Assembly: GCA_023053575.1 (NCBI GenBank)
Contig: JAKZAP010000001.1
Span: 28,538,533-28,602,532, forward strand
Length of the DNA: 64,000 nt
Source of the DNA: Branchinecta lynchi
Lineage: Eukaryota; Arthropoda; Branchiopoda; Anostraca; Branchinectidae
Direction of reading: 5' to 3'
This document shows, piece by piece, positions 43,791-54,785 of this stretch. The position numbers and the translations under genes are program-made. Below the pieces are notes generated by a model. The model did no database searches. It was not told where the DNA came from and was given only the letters and a program-made list of their open reading frames with translations. The first letter of the stretch is position 1; each line of letters opens with the position of its first letter.

Positions 43791-44203
43791 CTTGGCTAAT
43801 TTTGACCTTCATAACTATTAAGTTATTTGTGACAGAGATAAGCTTTCTTGCTTATCTATGTTATCTTTGTCTGCTAACTTAACTTTGGATAGTGCAGTCT
43901 TTGCTTAAACGGAAATAACTCAAAACAAGGAATTCATTTAGATTGTCTTAGCACACTTGAGAAACTAATTCGACTCGCCGTAAGTTGACTTGTCAGGGTC
44001 GCTTTTCGTAACACTTTGTTGAGGTTTATACCGTCAGAAGTCAAATAACATCCAGAGACCCATATCTTCTTTGTTCTCGGCTATTCGGTTGAAAGTATCA
44101 CCTTGGTATCACCGAGAGTTGGCTTATGTCAAGAGGAGAATGTCACTGTGCTAAGCTACGTGGCCTAAGACCATGATAGTATACCTCTACTGTACAGGAG
44201 CCA

Positions 44204-44350
44204 TCTCGTTCATCTTTAGCTTGAACACCGATCCTTTTGGTGCAAAGCTAGCGAAAGTTTTTTATTTCTTATTTTTGTTCAGCTTGGCCTGACCTGTGTG
44301 AGACCAAGTTCTGAGTGTTTCACGTTGTTTCTTTCAGGTCTGGCATATCC
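44204..44350 (+). repeat. Direct repeat flanking the CpG-rich region, right copy
   Basis: The counterpart of 42951-43110. A mariner-type end (atacctctactgta) lies immediately upstream at about 44181-44195. Confidence 0.75.
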
Positions 44351-45780
44351 AACTCGAATTTATATAACCTAAAACTTGGCCGAAAGTCTTACAAGAAACT
44401 TCTGTCCAAAACCGGTCCTAGGTCATTCAAGGTTTCCTTTTGACAGTTAGGACCCTGTTAGTATTGCATTGAAATTTTCTTTCAACCTGTTTAGGCGAGG
44501 TGGAGGGTGTATAAGTTCGAGATTGGATACCCCTCCTGTACTTTGAACTGGATCTACTGTAGCCCTTCCTGTAGGCTACCACCTACGACCTCGTCTCCGA
44601 CTCGTGTCATTTTCTGCAGTCTTGTGTTTCCCACCTGCCCAGAGTTTTGAATCTGACCAGAAAAATGGCTCTGATTTTTAACCCTGGGCAGTAAATAACC
44701 AGGCTACCTCTCCAGACTCCTTTTTGTTCATGTATAGCCTGTCCCTGCTCGACATATTTCATAGAACACATTAACAATGCTTTGCGTCACCCCAAGCCCC
44801 CTTTCTCCCATGCTTCCACTCCCCAAATTCTTCCTTCATGTTGGGAGGACATCCCATATCGCCCCCGGTTTTGCGACAGCCCAACCCGAGTCTGTCACCT
44901 CATTCAAGCGATCATTAACGTGTTAACTGTGAGCGAGCATGACCCAAGGGTAATCGCCCAGTTTCTTGTTGCATTTTGGAGATGTTCATAAATCTGTGCG
45001 GCTGCTTACCGACTCAGATTGCCCCCAGGCATAAGAAAAGAATCCTTGTTCTCAATTTATAAGAGCACTGATCGCTCAGAGAGCTTGAGCAGCTGATGAC
45101 AGGTTCCCTGTTCGCCGGGGACGAGATCACCGTTGTTCGATCCATGGGAGAGGGTAAATTGGTGGGTGAACTGTAAATACCGCGGCATCCCTTTCTTGGT
45201 GGTATTCTCTAGTTTTTTGCTGACAGTTGAACAATAGAGATGACAGGTAAGCTTGGTGGACATTCCTTTTTGGCCGGGTTCCCACAGGTTTTGATGCGAA
45301 TGTTCTGTCTCTACTCTCTACCCATTATCACAGAAAAGTGCCCACTTTTTCAGTTTAAGTTATTAGCCTACAGTTGTTTCCGGACGATCTAACAGCCACA
45401 TTAGGGGTGAGGGTCCCTGCGGACTAAGTTTCGCCCCTTAAAGTTTAACTGAAGATCCAATTTATTTATCTGTCATTTAACTGAGTAGCCTACACTGGAT
45501 TATTAGGATTGTGTTAAGGAATTTTTCTTATTTTTCACTATTTGCTCTAATAGGACGTTCAGAATTCTACGGACGTCCTCACATTGCAAAATCCTACTAC
45601 GAAGTGGAAAATTTGAATCTCAATACAAACATGGCTTTTCAGGGGCCACGAGCTTGCGGAAGGTAAATCACTGCATGAACACACATTTTTCGTAAACCTT
45701 TCGTCAAGCATTGAACAAAGGTAGCCTACAAGCGCAGAAAGGTACCACAAATCCCCCCCTGCTTAGTTTGTTTATTTTGA

Positions 45781-45786
<6 letters not shown>
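44351..45786. other. No gene recognised
   Basis: Unique-looking sequence; no exon identified. Confidence 0.35.
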
Positions 45787-45812
<26 letters not shown>

Positions 45813-45985
45813 CATGTACTTCATTGTATATTTAGTAGGCTAAATTGTCTTTAACGGTCAGCTGTTTATTAGTTTGTAAGTGTGTGTGAGTTTGACTGAC
45901 ATGTTGTTGTTCCTTTTTATACATTACTCTTCAGTTTTGAAGGATTCAAATAAATAATAATAATAATAATAATAATAAAATCTGA
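45787..45985 (+). repeat. Poly-T run and LINE-like 3' tail with (aat)n
   Basis: An uninterrupted T run at about 45786-45812, then a UTR-like stretch ending in aataataataataataataa at 45955-45979, the form of a LINE 3' tail. Confidence 0.6.
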
Positions 45986-46009
45986 CAGGGAAATCCTACT
46001 ATATGAAAA

Positions 46010-46105
46010 TTGATTATTCGGAATAGCGGAGCAACGAAGTAATGCATTTTGATCGGGTCTTCGAGGCTCTTTAAGTGAATAAGTGATGGTTAATTAAATT
46101 GTCCT
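46010..46105 (-). repeat. Fragment of the dispersed repeat at 20740 and 55990
   Basis: In complement it reads tcacttattcacttaaagag and aatgcattacttcgttgctc, matching 56090-56170. Confidence 0.6.
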
Positions 46106-46685
46106 ATTTCAGCCCTTTTCAGTTAAAAACGACACTTTTCTCCTGTAGTGAGAAACATTCGCGCAGTAACACGAAAGTCGTTGTTGGTGTCGATAGACCT
46201 GGCTCTTAGTTAAAGACGGTCTCAAAGTACGTTGTTTCCACTTAAAAACAACTCTGCGCTTGACACGTGAACATTTCCTTCAGTCGAAGTGTCATGATAG
46301 TGTGACTATTCACGACTTCACATCCGTCAGTTCTTAATTGCTGAGTCTCTAGCCCAGTTGCTCGTCGCCTGTCAGTGTTTCCGCCCGATTGGCCGATGCT
46401 GGGATTCCTAAATTCCTTGCATGACATAATCATCTGTGAATAAATAGCTATGGCACATTTGTGATTTTTGGATACCGTGCTGTACACATTTAATTATTGC
46501 GAATATTCTGGATATCTTTGTTGGTTTTTTTTTCTTGATTGAAGTGCGTTTCTATTATTGCCTGGGACAAGATGATGATTGAAGTCGTATGTGATTATAA
46601 TAAAAAATAATATAAATATTCTTTGAGCCCAAGCTGACTTTGAAACATTTATTCAAACAATGTTTACAACGGATACGTCAGCTAT

Positions 46686-46745
46686 GATTCTTCATCAGCG
46701 ATATTTCGGCCCTTCTTGGCAAGGGTCCTCGTCAGGCTCTCAATC
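46686..46745 (-). ncRNA. Hammerhead ribozyme, minus-strand unit
   Basis: Core CTGACGA and GAAA are intact and stem II matches the intact copies. One distal pair of stem I is lost (GAGC facing GCTG). Confidence 0.75.
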
Positions 46746-46839
46746 CTCTGGTTCAACTTCGGGGAAGGAAACAAACCTGTAATCAACAGGTTTTTTTCAG
46801 GTTTACAGGTTTGTTTCCTTCCCCGAAGTTGAACCAGAG

Positions 46840-46899
46840 GATTGACAGCCTGACGAGGACCCTTGCCAAGAAGGGGCGAAATATCGCTGATGAAGAATC
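46840..46899 (+). ncRNA. Hammerhead ribozyme, plus-strand unit
   Basis: GATT-GA-CAGC, CTGACGA, GAAATATC, GCTG-ATGAAG-AATC. In stem II the 3' strand reads aaggggc instead of aagggcc, removing one G-C pair next to the core. Activity is uncertain. Confidence 0.72.
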
Positions 46900-46945
46900 A
46901 TAGCTGACGTATCCGTTGTAAACATTGTTTTAATAAAAAATAATA

Positions 46946-47634
46946 CTATATTGCAAGCGCGATAAGGCTACAAAGCTTCTACAAAGTTCTTCTAAAACAT
47001 TCAGGGTCGTACATTTGAGTAGGAAACATTTTGTCTAGTTACAATTTTTTGAAAGCAGAGCTAGGTTTTGAAGTTGTTAACCATCTTAAAATGCTGGAGC
47101 AGAAACAGTAGGCTACTTAGTGCGAAGTGCCCTTTAAAGTTTGATTCGAAATTTTTTTGGCTCATCTTTCTACTTTCGGTTTTGGAATGTACAGGTCGAC
47201 CTAGTTTTGTTCTTGCCTACTATAATGGTTAAGGAAATAATTGTGACTGTTCACTCCTGTTACATCTCGTGAAAAAGGAATAATCTTTGAACGGTCAGCA
47301 ATACGTTTCAAACAATTAAACCTCTTACGTTGTAAGCATTTCTTGCCTAGGATGTGCACCGGTTAGGTTCAGCAAGAATTTACTATTCCTCATTTATTCT
47401 TGGTTGAACGAATTAATAAATTAATAGTGCCGGAACCGTATCAAAGAAATAGAAAACTGTGATTTTCGGGTTTTTTTCTTGATCAGCTAATTATCCCTCT
47501 AGGATGATGTGCGAGGGATAAATATAAATTCGGTTATTTCGGTTGCACTTCCGGCAAACCGTCCTCAGCGAAAAACAAAACAAAACTAAATCATAAAGTC
47601 CACCACAATCACAACAGGAGAACAATAGTAAGTA
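46946..47634. other. No gene recognised
   Basis: No exon or repeat partner identified. Confidence 0.35.
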
Positions 47635-47990
47635 ATAGTAAGTAATTTATTTATAACCCGCCGTTTTCAGAAAGCGGAGTAAATGAAGAAAATAAATAAA
47701 ACACATAAGCATACACAAAAAGACACTTAATTTCAATCGTCGGCCAGGAAGCAGTGTAGAAGGTCGTGCGCTGGCTGGGTTCTGTTGTCGATGATTTTTG
47801 ATAGCGACGAAGAAACATCCAAAAGGGTAACACTTGCATCTTGAATTTTGAACTTCTCCGTCAAAGTATGGTTATGGCATAATTTCGACAAGTGGAGCAG
47901 GTGCTTTGCATATTTAAAATAACATGATCTCGGAACCAACAGAATGCGGAACCAACAGACAATAAGACGAGATGTAACTAACAACCAGAA
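47635..47990 (-). pseudogene. LINE 3' end on minus strand (RT C-terminus)
   Basis: The frame on the minus strand includes FKYAKHLLHLSKLCHNHTLT, then EKFKIQDASVTLL, and ends HDLLHCFLADD with a stop at 47733-47735. The KYAKxLLxL start is shared with 26757-27075 and is typical of CR1-like RT C-termini. A short 3' UTR with an AT-rich tail follows. Confidence 0.6.
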
Positions 47991-48539
47991 GAAAACGGTG
48001 CGGATACGGATAAAAATAAAATAACGAAAGATAAAATGTGCGTGTTAAAAGTGTATATGTACAAATCTGTGATTATTTACAATTCTGAGCTCTCTGTATA
48101 TTTACAATTTACCATCCGTCTGGGAAAGCGCAGAAGCTTTCACCCAGAAAACGGCCCACTCGAAAAATCAAAAATCCATTATACGTTTGACCACTTTGGA
48201 TAAAATCTTCCACAAAACTGGCCACTGCCTGACCACTGTCAGCGTGGCTTTCAAACCTTATTACAATTGGCTTCAAACTGACCACTGTTAGCTTGGCTTC
48301 AAACCTTATATTCGGAACCGTATCGTATGGGCTATTTGGAGGGCATCATTACAGGAGCGACCTACATACTACCTACATCATGTAGGTATTTGATCTTTTT
48401 TATCCTATAATTTTAAATAACTCATATTTTATTACAGGCTTCGCATCTGAGTTTGTCATGATTTGTGGATCGGAGAAATTAAAGGAGTTGTAACCTACGG
48501 ATATGTACGGATCTGGGTGAGTAGCTGTTCTTGCTTGAC
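47991..48539. other. No gene recognised
   Basis: Includes a short direct repeat, actggccactgcctgaccac / actgaccactgttagcttgg (48218-48300). Nothing else was identified. Confidence 0.4.
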
Positions 48540-48780
48540 ACGTCTTCACCTTCCGGAATCTGGGTTCCCAGATTTTTCGGTTTTTGTTTTAAATTTCTTC
48601 TGCGATACTTAACGATTCCGGAAATCTGGAAGTTCAAAATCCCCTTTTTCCGGATTATTTTGATATACGTTTGGACCGGTTCATATTCCAGACGCAAGTT
48701 ACAGAAGACGTCAAACAATAATCTGGAAGCCCAGATTCCGGAAGTTCCGGGAGGTGAAGACCGGACTTTAGGTTTTCGAT
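48540..48780. mobile_element. Palindromic MITE, diverged member of the AGCCAGGCTTCACC family
   Basis: cgtcttcaccttccggaatc at the left and ttccgggaggtgaagaccgg at the right are inverted; the interior repeats ggaatctggg-type motifs. Confidence 0.65.
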
Positions 48781-48900
48781 AACATGGTCACAAGAGCACC
48801 AACTTGCACCTTTGCTGGCGCTCTTGTGACTGAGAAAATTTTGAATTATTTAATCTTCTGAACTTTATTTGCAAGTCAACCTCTGTAAAGAACTAGCCTA

Positions 48901-49067
48901 CACTGTAAAAAAATCTTGCAGTATTTACTACTGGGATTAATCTTGTCTCTAAAAAGATAATCTTATCTATAATTCGGATTAATATTCTCTCGATAGAGAT
49001 AAGATTAATCCCAGTAGCAAGTACTGCAGTTAACTTCAATCCTTACTCGGAGAAACTTTTTATAGTG
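48901..49067. mobile_element. Tc1/mariner-like MITE, copy 2, intact ends
   Basis: Starts CACTGTAAAAAAATCTTGCA and ends AAACTTTTTATAGTG, flanked on both sides by TA (48899-48900, 49068-49069), the target of Tc1/mariner transposases. The 167-bp interior is strongly palindromic around gggattaat / attaatccc. Confidence 0.82.
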
Positions 49068-49212
49068 TAGTACATATTGTAAATGGAGTATTTGGCTTCT
49101 CCTTGCTCGTGGTTTTCCATAAAACGTAAGTAGTAGCAAAGAATCATGCTAGTTGTTCTCAGATACCGACCAAATATAAAGACAAGATAAAACAATAAGC
49201 AAAAAGTTTTGT

Positions 49213-49403
49213 GTTGCTTGTACTATCAGTTTGTGTAGCCTATCTAACTAAGAAATGTCAGCCTTTCTGTGAGCCTAACGGGTGAACCTAATTAAAAAAA
49301 AAATTAAAGGAAAAGGGATTGGTTGGTGAAAAATGGCGAAGTTGACAGGCGATTGTTGTGAAAACAATTGTACCGTTCATTCTGCAAAATCCTAACATAG
49401 TCA
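49213..49403 (+). repeat. Dispersed repeat, copy 1 (others at 52096-52286 and 54296-54415)
   Basis: ttgcttgtactatcagtttg...gtaccgttcattctgcaaaa is about 95% identical to 52096-52286. The second half is also present at 54296-54415. Confidence 0.8.
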
Positions 49404-49522
49404 AGCAAAAAACATTTGAGCCTGAAACTTACGACTTTCTTATGTTGAGACGAGTTTCCCGTAAGTAAACGGGATATTCTTCTGGATAGTCCTATTCCTG
49501 CACTTCTTCGGAGCAGGTCCTG

Positions 49523-50545
49523 ATGAACAAGACTAAAGGTTTCGATGGGATCACCAAAATTTGATCCAGACAGTCAAATATTTTTATTTTTAAAATTTAG
49601 AAACAGGTCAAGGGCTTGAAACACCTTCGAAACTTAAAGAAAGAATCGTTTTTTGTACATTTTAAAAAGACAGTCCAATAACAGGTAGATCTGAGAAAAC
49701 CAAATTCAAATATGGATTCAGTATGAGTGTTTACCCTTCTAAGTCATATCTATAGTGACGTAACCGATCGAAACTTCCTGCCTTTCGTCTGCCAATTTTC
49801 CGGTTTCGGCGGAATTCCGGAACTACTTGTCCGGCAAAAAAATAAAGCGCAAAAACCAATTCAGCGTACCTCCTTACCCCTATACTCAACTTCTAACTAC
49901 TTCATATAAAATCTAACCAATAACAATTTTTTCGGGTTCAGCCGGATTCCGGGCGAACTAAATGTCCGGGTATAAAAGGATTATCATATATTGATTCGCG
50001 TCTCTTCTTACCTCTAAATCGAACGTCTAATCAACTACAAATTCAACTTTTGCTTTAAACAAATTTTCCGGTTTTTGCTGGATTCCTAGCGAAAAATTGT
50101 CCGGCGAGACAATAGTTTTCATATTCGTGTTCAGCACGTCTTCTTATCCCTGGATCGAACATATAATCTGCTTCCATTAAAACTTTTACTTTTAACAAAG
50201 TTTCCGGTTTTGGCCGGATTCCTGGCGAACTACTTGTCCGGCAAGTAAATGGTTTACATATTCGTGTTCAGCATTTCTTCTTACCCCTTAACCGACTATC
50301 TCATCAGCTATTTAAAAATATTTGTTTGCCTCTTACTTTGATACCCCTCCCCCACCCCTAAATATAGGGCTATATAGCCCATCTACGAACTCAACCTTCC
50401 CCTTGACCCAAAGAATCCTCACACCAAGTTTCATCAAAATATCTCATTCCGTTCGAGAATTATCATGCTCACAGACAGACGGGCAGACGGACAACTTTTG
50501 TGATGTCATAGGTATCCCTCCACGTTCGTTTTGGGATCCCAAATG
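49523..50545 (+). mobile_element. Element carrying a 137-bp repeat array, copy C
   Basis: Starts ggtttcgatgggatcaccaa and ends cgttttgggatcccaaatgt. Four units with gccggattcc-type cores lie between 49790 and 50300. The terminal block ctcacaccaagtttcatcaa is identical to copy B. Confidence 0.8.
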
Positions 50546-50729
50546 TAGCCTGCATAGTTGTATGTCTAGTTTCACGAAAAAGTTGTATGTATTGATAGTA
50601 GTGCTTTCACTAACCGTTCTCCAGATTGGGATAGTCTTATGCAGACATATGCAGTAGTAGCCTATCCGGTAGCATCCAGTCTGGCTGTAGTACCATGCAA
50701 TTGCACCAGTGACTTCTGTATGCTACTAA

Positions 50730-51560
50730 AGCTTACAACTTCGAATAATAATTTTCGCAAGTTTTTCATCGGAAGGAGAGAGAGAATGAAGAGAAGGCAG
50801 ACTGCTTCGAATCAGTCCGTCTTCTTCAGACTTCTTCGAATCAGTCCGTCTTGTCTCCTTCCACTCTCAAGTTCATTCCAAGTCAACGGGGGGATGCAAA
50901 AACAAAACAATCACTAATCGTGGTCAGTACTGAATTAGCCTATATTTTCCTTCCTGCCACTCTGCCACGGTGAAACTTGTGCTTTTAACGCTTAATTTGG
51001 TTTTACTTGAGCCGGTTTATGGCATAGGAAATAAACAAAAATACCTACACATTGAAAGCATGTTCCACCCTTCTTACAAAAAGTAACTATTAGTTACTAT
51101 TCTCTTTCCATCCTCGCGAAATGTTGTGCGCTGACTGTTCCAACCTTCTCTAAATAGTAATTAGTAAATAATACTGACTATTAGCTTATACGCTCGGGAG
51201 CGTAGTAAGCGTGGTAACTACGATATTGTGGCGCGATTGGTGCGATATTTTGCTGAAGTAAGCGTAAGCGGAGCGTAGAAAGCGTGGTAATTACGACATT
51301 GTGGCGCGATTGGTGCGATATTTTGTTGAAAGTAGAAAAATGCATTTCAGCCTTGGAGGCCACAAGCCAGAAGCCATAAGGTCATGTGTAGTTACTATGG
51401 TAAGTACGATGGGACACAACCGGAACATCCCGCCTCTACGGGGAAGCAGACGTCGCGGGGACGACTATAAGCCATCTAGTTTGACTAGGGAAAAAAGGGA
51501 GGAATTGGTAGATATTTCTGCAAAGTCACATTTTCGTACCACTGGTTTGGAGCCGAGAAT
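50730..51560 (+). repeat. Composite repeat, copy 1 (second at 56500-57200)
   Basis: Shared order: a cttccactct...ttcc...gtcaac block, a gtgctttt/cacgctt spacer, tgagccggtttat, a GTTCCACC-type TIR element (51062-51420 here), and gaagccataaggtcatgtg through gggaaaaaagggaggaattg. The same blocks follow each other at 56500-57200. Confidence 0.7.
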
Positions 51561-52019
51561 TAGCGACCAATCGCTAATTTAAAGATGCAAATTGCTGTCG
51601 CAAAGACTTGAAGCTCGGTTTGATATTTAAATTCAAGCCTTAGACGAGACTTCAGTGGTGGGCTATAGGATACTGTAGATCACGTGTTTGGATCGGTTTT
51701 CGGCCCGGAATGATTGATGGTGTTGATCATGGGTAGCTAGACTATCATCATGCATGTTTATCCAAGCTGTTGACTACCTCCCGATGCCTTCTTTGTCCCG
51801 GGGCTTCTGTCTCCTTCAAGTGGAAGTTCAGTCTTGCCAATAATGCATTGAAGGTAAATGCTGCTAAATCCTTGGCTCATGTTTGTTGGTTGTAAGCAGG
51901 TTTGACACATCTGTTAATGGGTTGCCCTGCTTAAAGCACTCCGTCAGTCCGTTATATTTAAAAAATGGTGCTCTACGAGAAAGTCAGCTCTAGGATTTGC
52001 TTTAGTGATATTTCGATTG
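51561..52019. other. No gene recognised
   Basis: Nothing identified. Confidence 0.35.
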
Positions 52020-52085
52020 CAGGTTTGTTTCTTCTAGCCTGACGAGGACCCTCTCTAAGAAGACCGAAACCTAGCTGACTTATGC
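52020..52085 (+). mobile_element. Relic of the hammerhead retroelement
   Basis: caggtttgtttcttctagcc, CTGACGA, a shortened stem II, CCGAAACC, then ctagctgacttatgcgttta. The core bases CTGACGA and GAAA survive but the stem III/cleavage region differs. Confidence 0.6.
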
Positions 52086-52095
52086 GTTTATCGCC

Positions 52096-52286
52096 GTTGC
52101 TTGTACTATCAGTTTGTGTAGCCTATCTAACTAAGAAATGTCAGCCTTTGCGTGAGCCTAACGGGTGAAAATAATTAAACAAAAAAAATTAAAGGAAATG
52201 GGATTGGTTGGCGAAAAATGGCGAAGTTGACAGGCGATTGTTGTGAACACAATTGTACCGTTCATTCTTCAAAATCCTAACGTAGT
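52096..52286 (+). repeat. Dispersed repeat, copy 2
   Basis: The counterpart of 49213-49403. It is immediately followed by the segment duplicated at 54410. Confidence 0.8.
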
Positions 52287-52289
52287 CAA

Positions 52290-52685
52290 AAGACCGTGTT
52301 AGTCCTTCAGCGACGAGTGAAAATCTCAATACAGGTCGTTGAAAGAAATAGACACTACCATATGTAAGTATTTTGTTTAGGGAGCCGTACCTGGGCTACA
52401 TGAGGTCTTGGACCCAAGGAGGGGTTTTGGAAGATCTGTAAAGATTTTCTACTGAGCGAACTGTATCCTGGAACTTGCAGGAAACTCGGGAAATAGCTTT
52501 CCATTTCCTTTTCCACCTAAAAACTCTAAAAATGATTTGTTTCCAAACGAGCATGCTGATTTTATCTGGTTTTTTTTTACAGCACTTTTAAATTTTCCCA
52601 GAGCTTTCAACGATGTGGGAAAGGGGCTTCGGTTCCCAGGCGCGGAAAAGCAAGGCTGTGCGGAAAGCAAGAATGTTTCCTCCTT
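52290..52685 (+). repeat. Duplicated segment, copy 1 (second at 54410-54785)
   Basis: gagccgtacctgggctacat, gagcgaactgtatcctggaa and caacgatgtgggaaaggggc are shared in order, about 90% identical overall. Both contain an intron-end-like tctggtttttttttacag. Overlapping ORFs on both strands are conserved in both copies without a recognised product. Confidence 0.78.
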
Positions 52686-52759
52686 TGCGTTTCGTCTCGC
52701 CAGAACCCTCTCCTCAGACGTCTGACTCGTCTGCGGTTGCGCTGTGACGAAACGGTTTA

Positions 52760-53129
52760 CCCTAGGTTCACACAGAGCAAATCGCGGCGATGATCGAGAT
52801 TTTTCAATTGCAGCGACAGACGATTTTTATCGCCTGGATGTTCACACTGGATTTTCGTCGGCAACAGAATTTAACGCGAAAAATATTTAAAATAATTGAA
52901 AATAACCCTTAAAATAATAATAAATAATTATTTTTTTCTAAAAGTGAATCATCAAAAGGGTCGTCCATGTTGCTGTTACGTGCATAAAATCCTACTGTAG
53001 CCCGATTAAAGTTGAATTTTCCCAACATGGAAAATCGCCTGACGAAGCAACAGATTCGCCGATTTTGGCGACGAAAATCTCGGCGATGGCCGATATCGCC
53101 TCAGTGTGAACGTCTGCGTGAACCTAGGG
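52760..53129. mobile_element. PIF/Harbinger-like MITE, 370 bp, TTA target duplication
   Basis: The ends CCCTAGGTTCACACAGAG and CGTCTGCGTGAACCTAGGG are inverted and flanked by TTA (52757-52759, 53130-53132). Subterminal atcgcggcgatgatcgaga / tctcggcgatggccgatatc also pair. Confidence 0.8.
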
Positions 53130-53212
53130 TTATACTGTGTTTGAGTTTGGTCCTGCTACAGCGCTCATGATTTTGTTCAGAGCAAAATAACGCTAGAGAC
53201 TTGACAAGATTG

Positions 53213-53710
53213 ACACATACTCGAATATCAGCGATACTAGCACCACTAGCGATAGAGAACGTCCCTACTGAAACTCATTCAGTCGTTCAAGAGCGCTGGC
53301 ACCGATAACTTCATATTCTCATCATAGCAACAAAAGTATACAGCCCCCATCAGGACCGTATCCAGGAATTTATTTCGGGAGGGGTTTTGCCTTTCGGTTT
53401 TTTTTTTGCCTGCGGGTCGGAAAAATAGAGCAAAAACGACATAAATCAGAGGGAAAAGCCTATGAAATGATTACTTTTGTATGTTTCGGGGGAGGGGGGG
53501 GGTCAACCCCCTAACCCCCCACCCCTGGATACGGCCTTGTCCCCCATTGTTTTCTTGGTGTGTGCAGACGGCACCTTTGCTTTACTAGAAATTTCTATAC
53601 CCGCATTACGCTCGCTTTAAAGCCGCAAGCGTAATGGGCGGCGCTACGAGTATATCCCGTTTGCAAAGCATGGTAAGCATAGGTCTGGGCGGTACTCCTT
53701 AGTGTTGTTT
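53213..53710. repeat. Dispersed repeat, copy 2 of 15838-16155, interrupted by a hAT MITE
   Basis: gcgatactagcaccactagc and tgctttactagaaatttcta flank the MITE at 53351-53539. Confidence 0.78.
53351..53539 (+). mobile_element. hAT-type MITE, copy 2, inside an older repeat
   Basis: It starts CAGGACCGTATCCAGG and ends CCTGGATACGGCCTTG. The flanks gcccccat (53343-53350) and tcccccat (53540-53547) match at 7 of 8. The host sequence exists without the insertion at 15838-16155, which gives an empty site. Confidence 0.82.
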
Positions 53711-53825
53711 TGCTCTGGTTTGTTAGACGTTGATAGCGATTGTCCAGAATCCGGTTAAGTGCGATGCAGCTCCATCTCGATTCAGTTGTTCCATCTTGTC
53801 AAATCCTAGTTGCATGAATTGGGGG

Positions 53826-53985
53826 TTTGTTCTTCTCCAACGTTGTCCCTGACGTTCGACAGCCTGACGAGGATCCTTGCCAAGAATGGCCGAAATATCG
53901 CTGCGAAAACATAGTAACTGACGTATCCGTTTTACGCATTGTTTGAATATATGTTTCCCAGTCAGCTTGGGCTCAAGGAGTATTT
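53826..53985 (+). mobile_element. Hammerhead retroelement, single-unit copy
   Basis: A 160-bp insertion bounded by a perfect 12-bp duplication ATGAATTGGGGG (53814-53825, 53986-53997). It runs from ggtttgttcttc-like text to gggctcaaggagtattt. Confidence 0.85.
53858..53905 (+). ncRNA. Hammerhead ribozyme in the single-unit copy
   Basis: CAGC, CTGACGA, stem II (GGATCCTT/AATGGCC with two weakened pairs), GAAATATC and GCTG. The core is intact, but the outer half of stem I is not conserved. Confidence 0.68.
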
Positions 53986-54409
53986 ATGAATTGGGGGGCA
54001 TCCCTCTGCCTTTTCGTTCCCAAGAAGCCACATAGCCTAGAGCTCCGATCTGATGGGAATCTTTATTTTCATCTACTGAGTGGGCCCTCCAGCGCTTCTA
54101 TGCATCGGAGCCGTTGATCGATAAGTTGCTCGCTCATTTCTTCGTGAAGGGACTTCATGACAATTTGCTTCCCGGTGTTTCGGTTCTGCTCCCTTTACCG
54201 ATACACCGCAGCTGTAACACGATCGTGGAAATAATGTGAAAGGAAAATCGGGAAATAATTTTCACTTGCCTGATAGGTGAAATAGGTAATCGGACGGGTG
54301 AACGGTGCTAATTAAAGGAATTAAGTGGTTGGCAAAAAATGGCCAAGTTGGCAGGAGCGAATTCTTGCGAACACAATTGTACCGTTCATTCTGCAAAATC
54401 CAAACATAG

Positions 54410-54785
54410 TCAGCGACCGTGTTGTTTCTTCAGTCAACGCAGGTCCTTGAAAGAAATAGACACTATACTACCATATGCAAGTTTAGGCAGCCGTACCTGG
54501 GCTATATGAGGGTTTGGACCCAAGGAGGGTTTTCGGAAGGTCTGGAAACATTTTCCAGTGAGCGAAGTGTATCCTGGAGCTTGCAGGAAACTTCGGGAAA
54601 TAGCTTTCCTCTTACTTTTCCACCTAAAGACTCTAAAAATGATTCGTTTCCAAACAAGCAAGCTGATTTTATCTGGTTTTTTTTTACAGCACTTTTGAAT
54701 TTTCCCAGAGCTTTCAACGATGTGGGAAAGGGGCTTCGGTTCCCAGGCGCCGAAAAGCAAGGCGGTGCGGAAAGCAAGGGAAAAT
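54410..54785 (+). repeat. Duplicated segment, copy 2
   Basis: The counterpart of 52290-52685. The copy lacks the ~20-base ttttgtttaggga region, giving a 122-codon ORF (54419-54787) that is a different length in copy 1. Confidence 0.78.

Larger units (their letters stand above)
46613..46930. mobile_element. Hammerhead retroelement, inverted two-unit copy
   Basis: A 318-bp insertion with a perfect 15-bp target duplication TAATAAAAAATAATA (46598-46612, 46931-46945). One unit on each strand, joined head to head near 46790, makes it an almost perfect palindrome. Units match those at 31656-32154. Confidence 0.87.
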
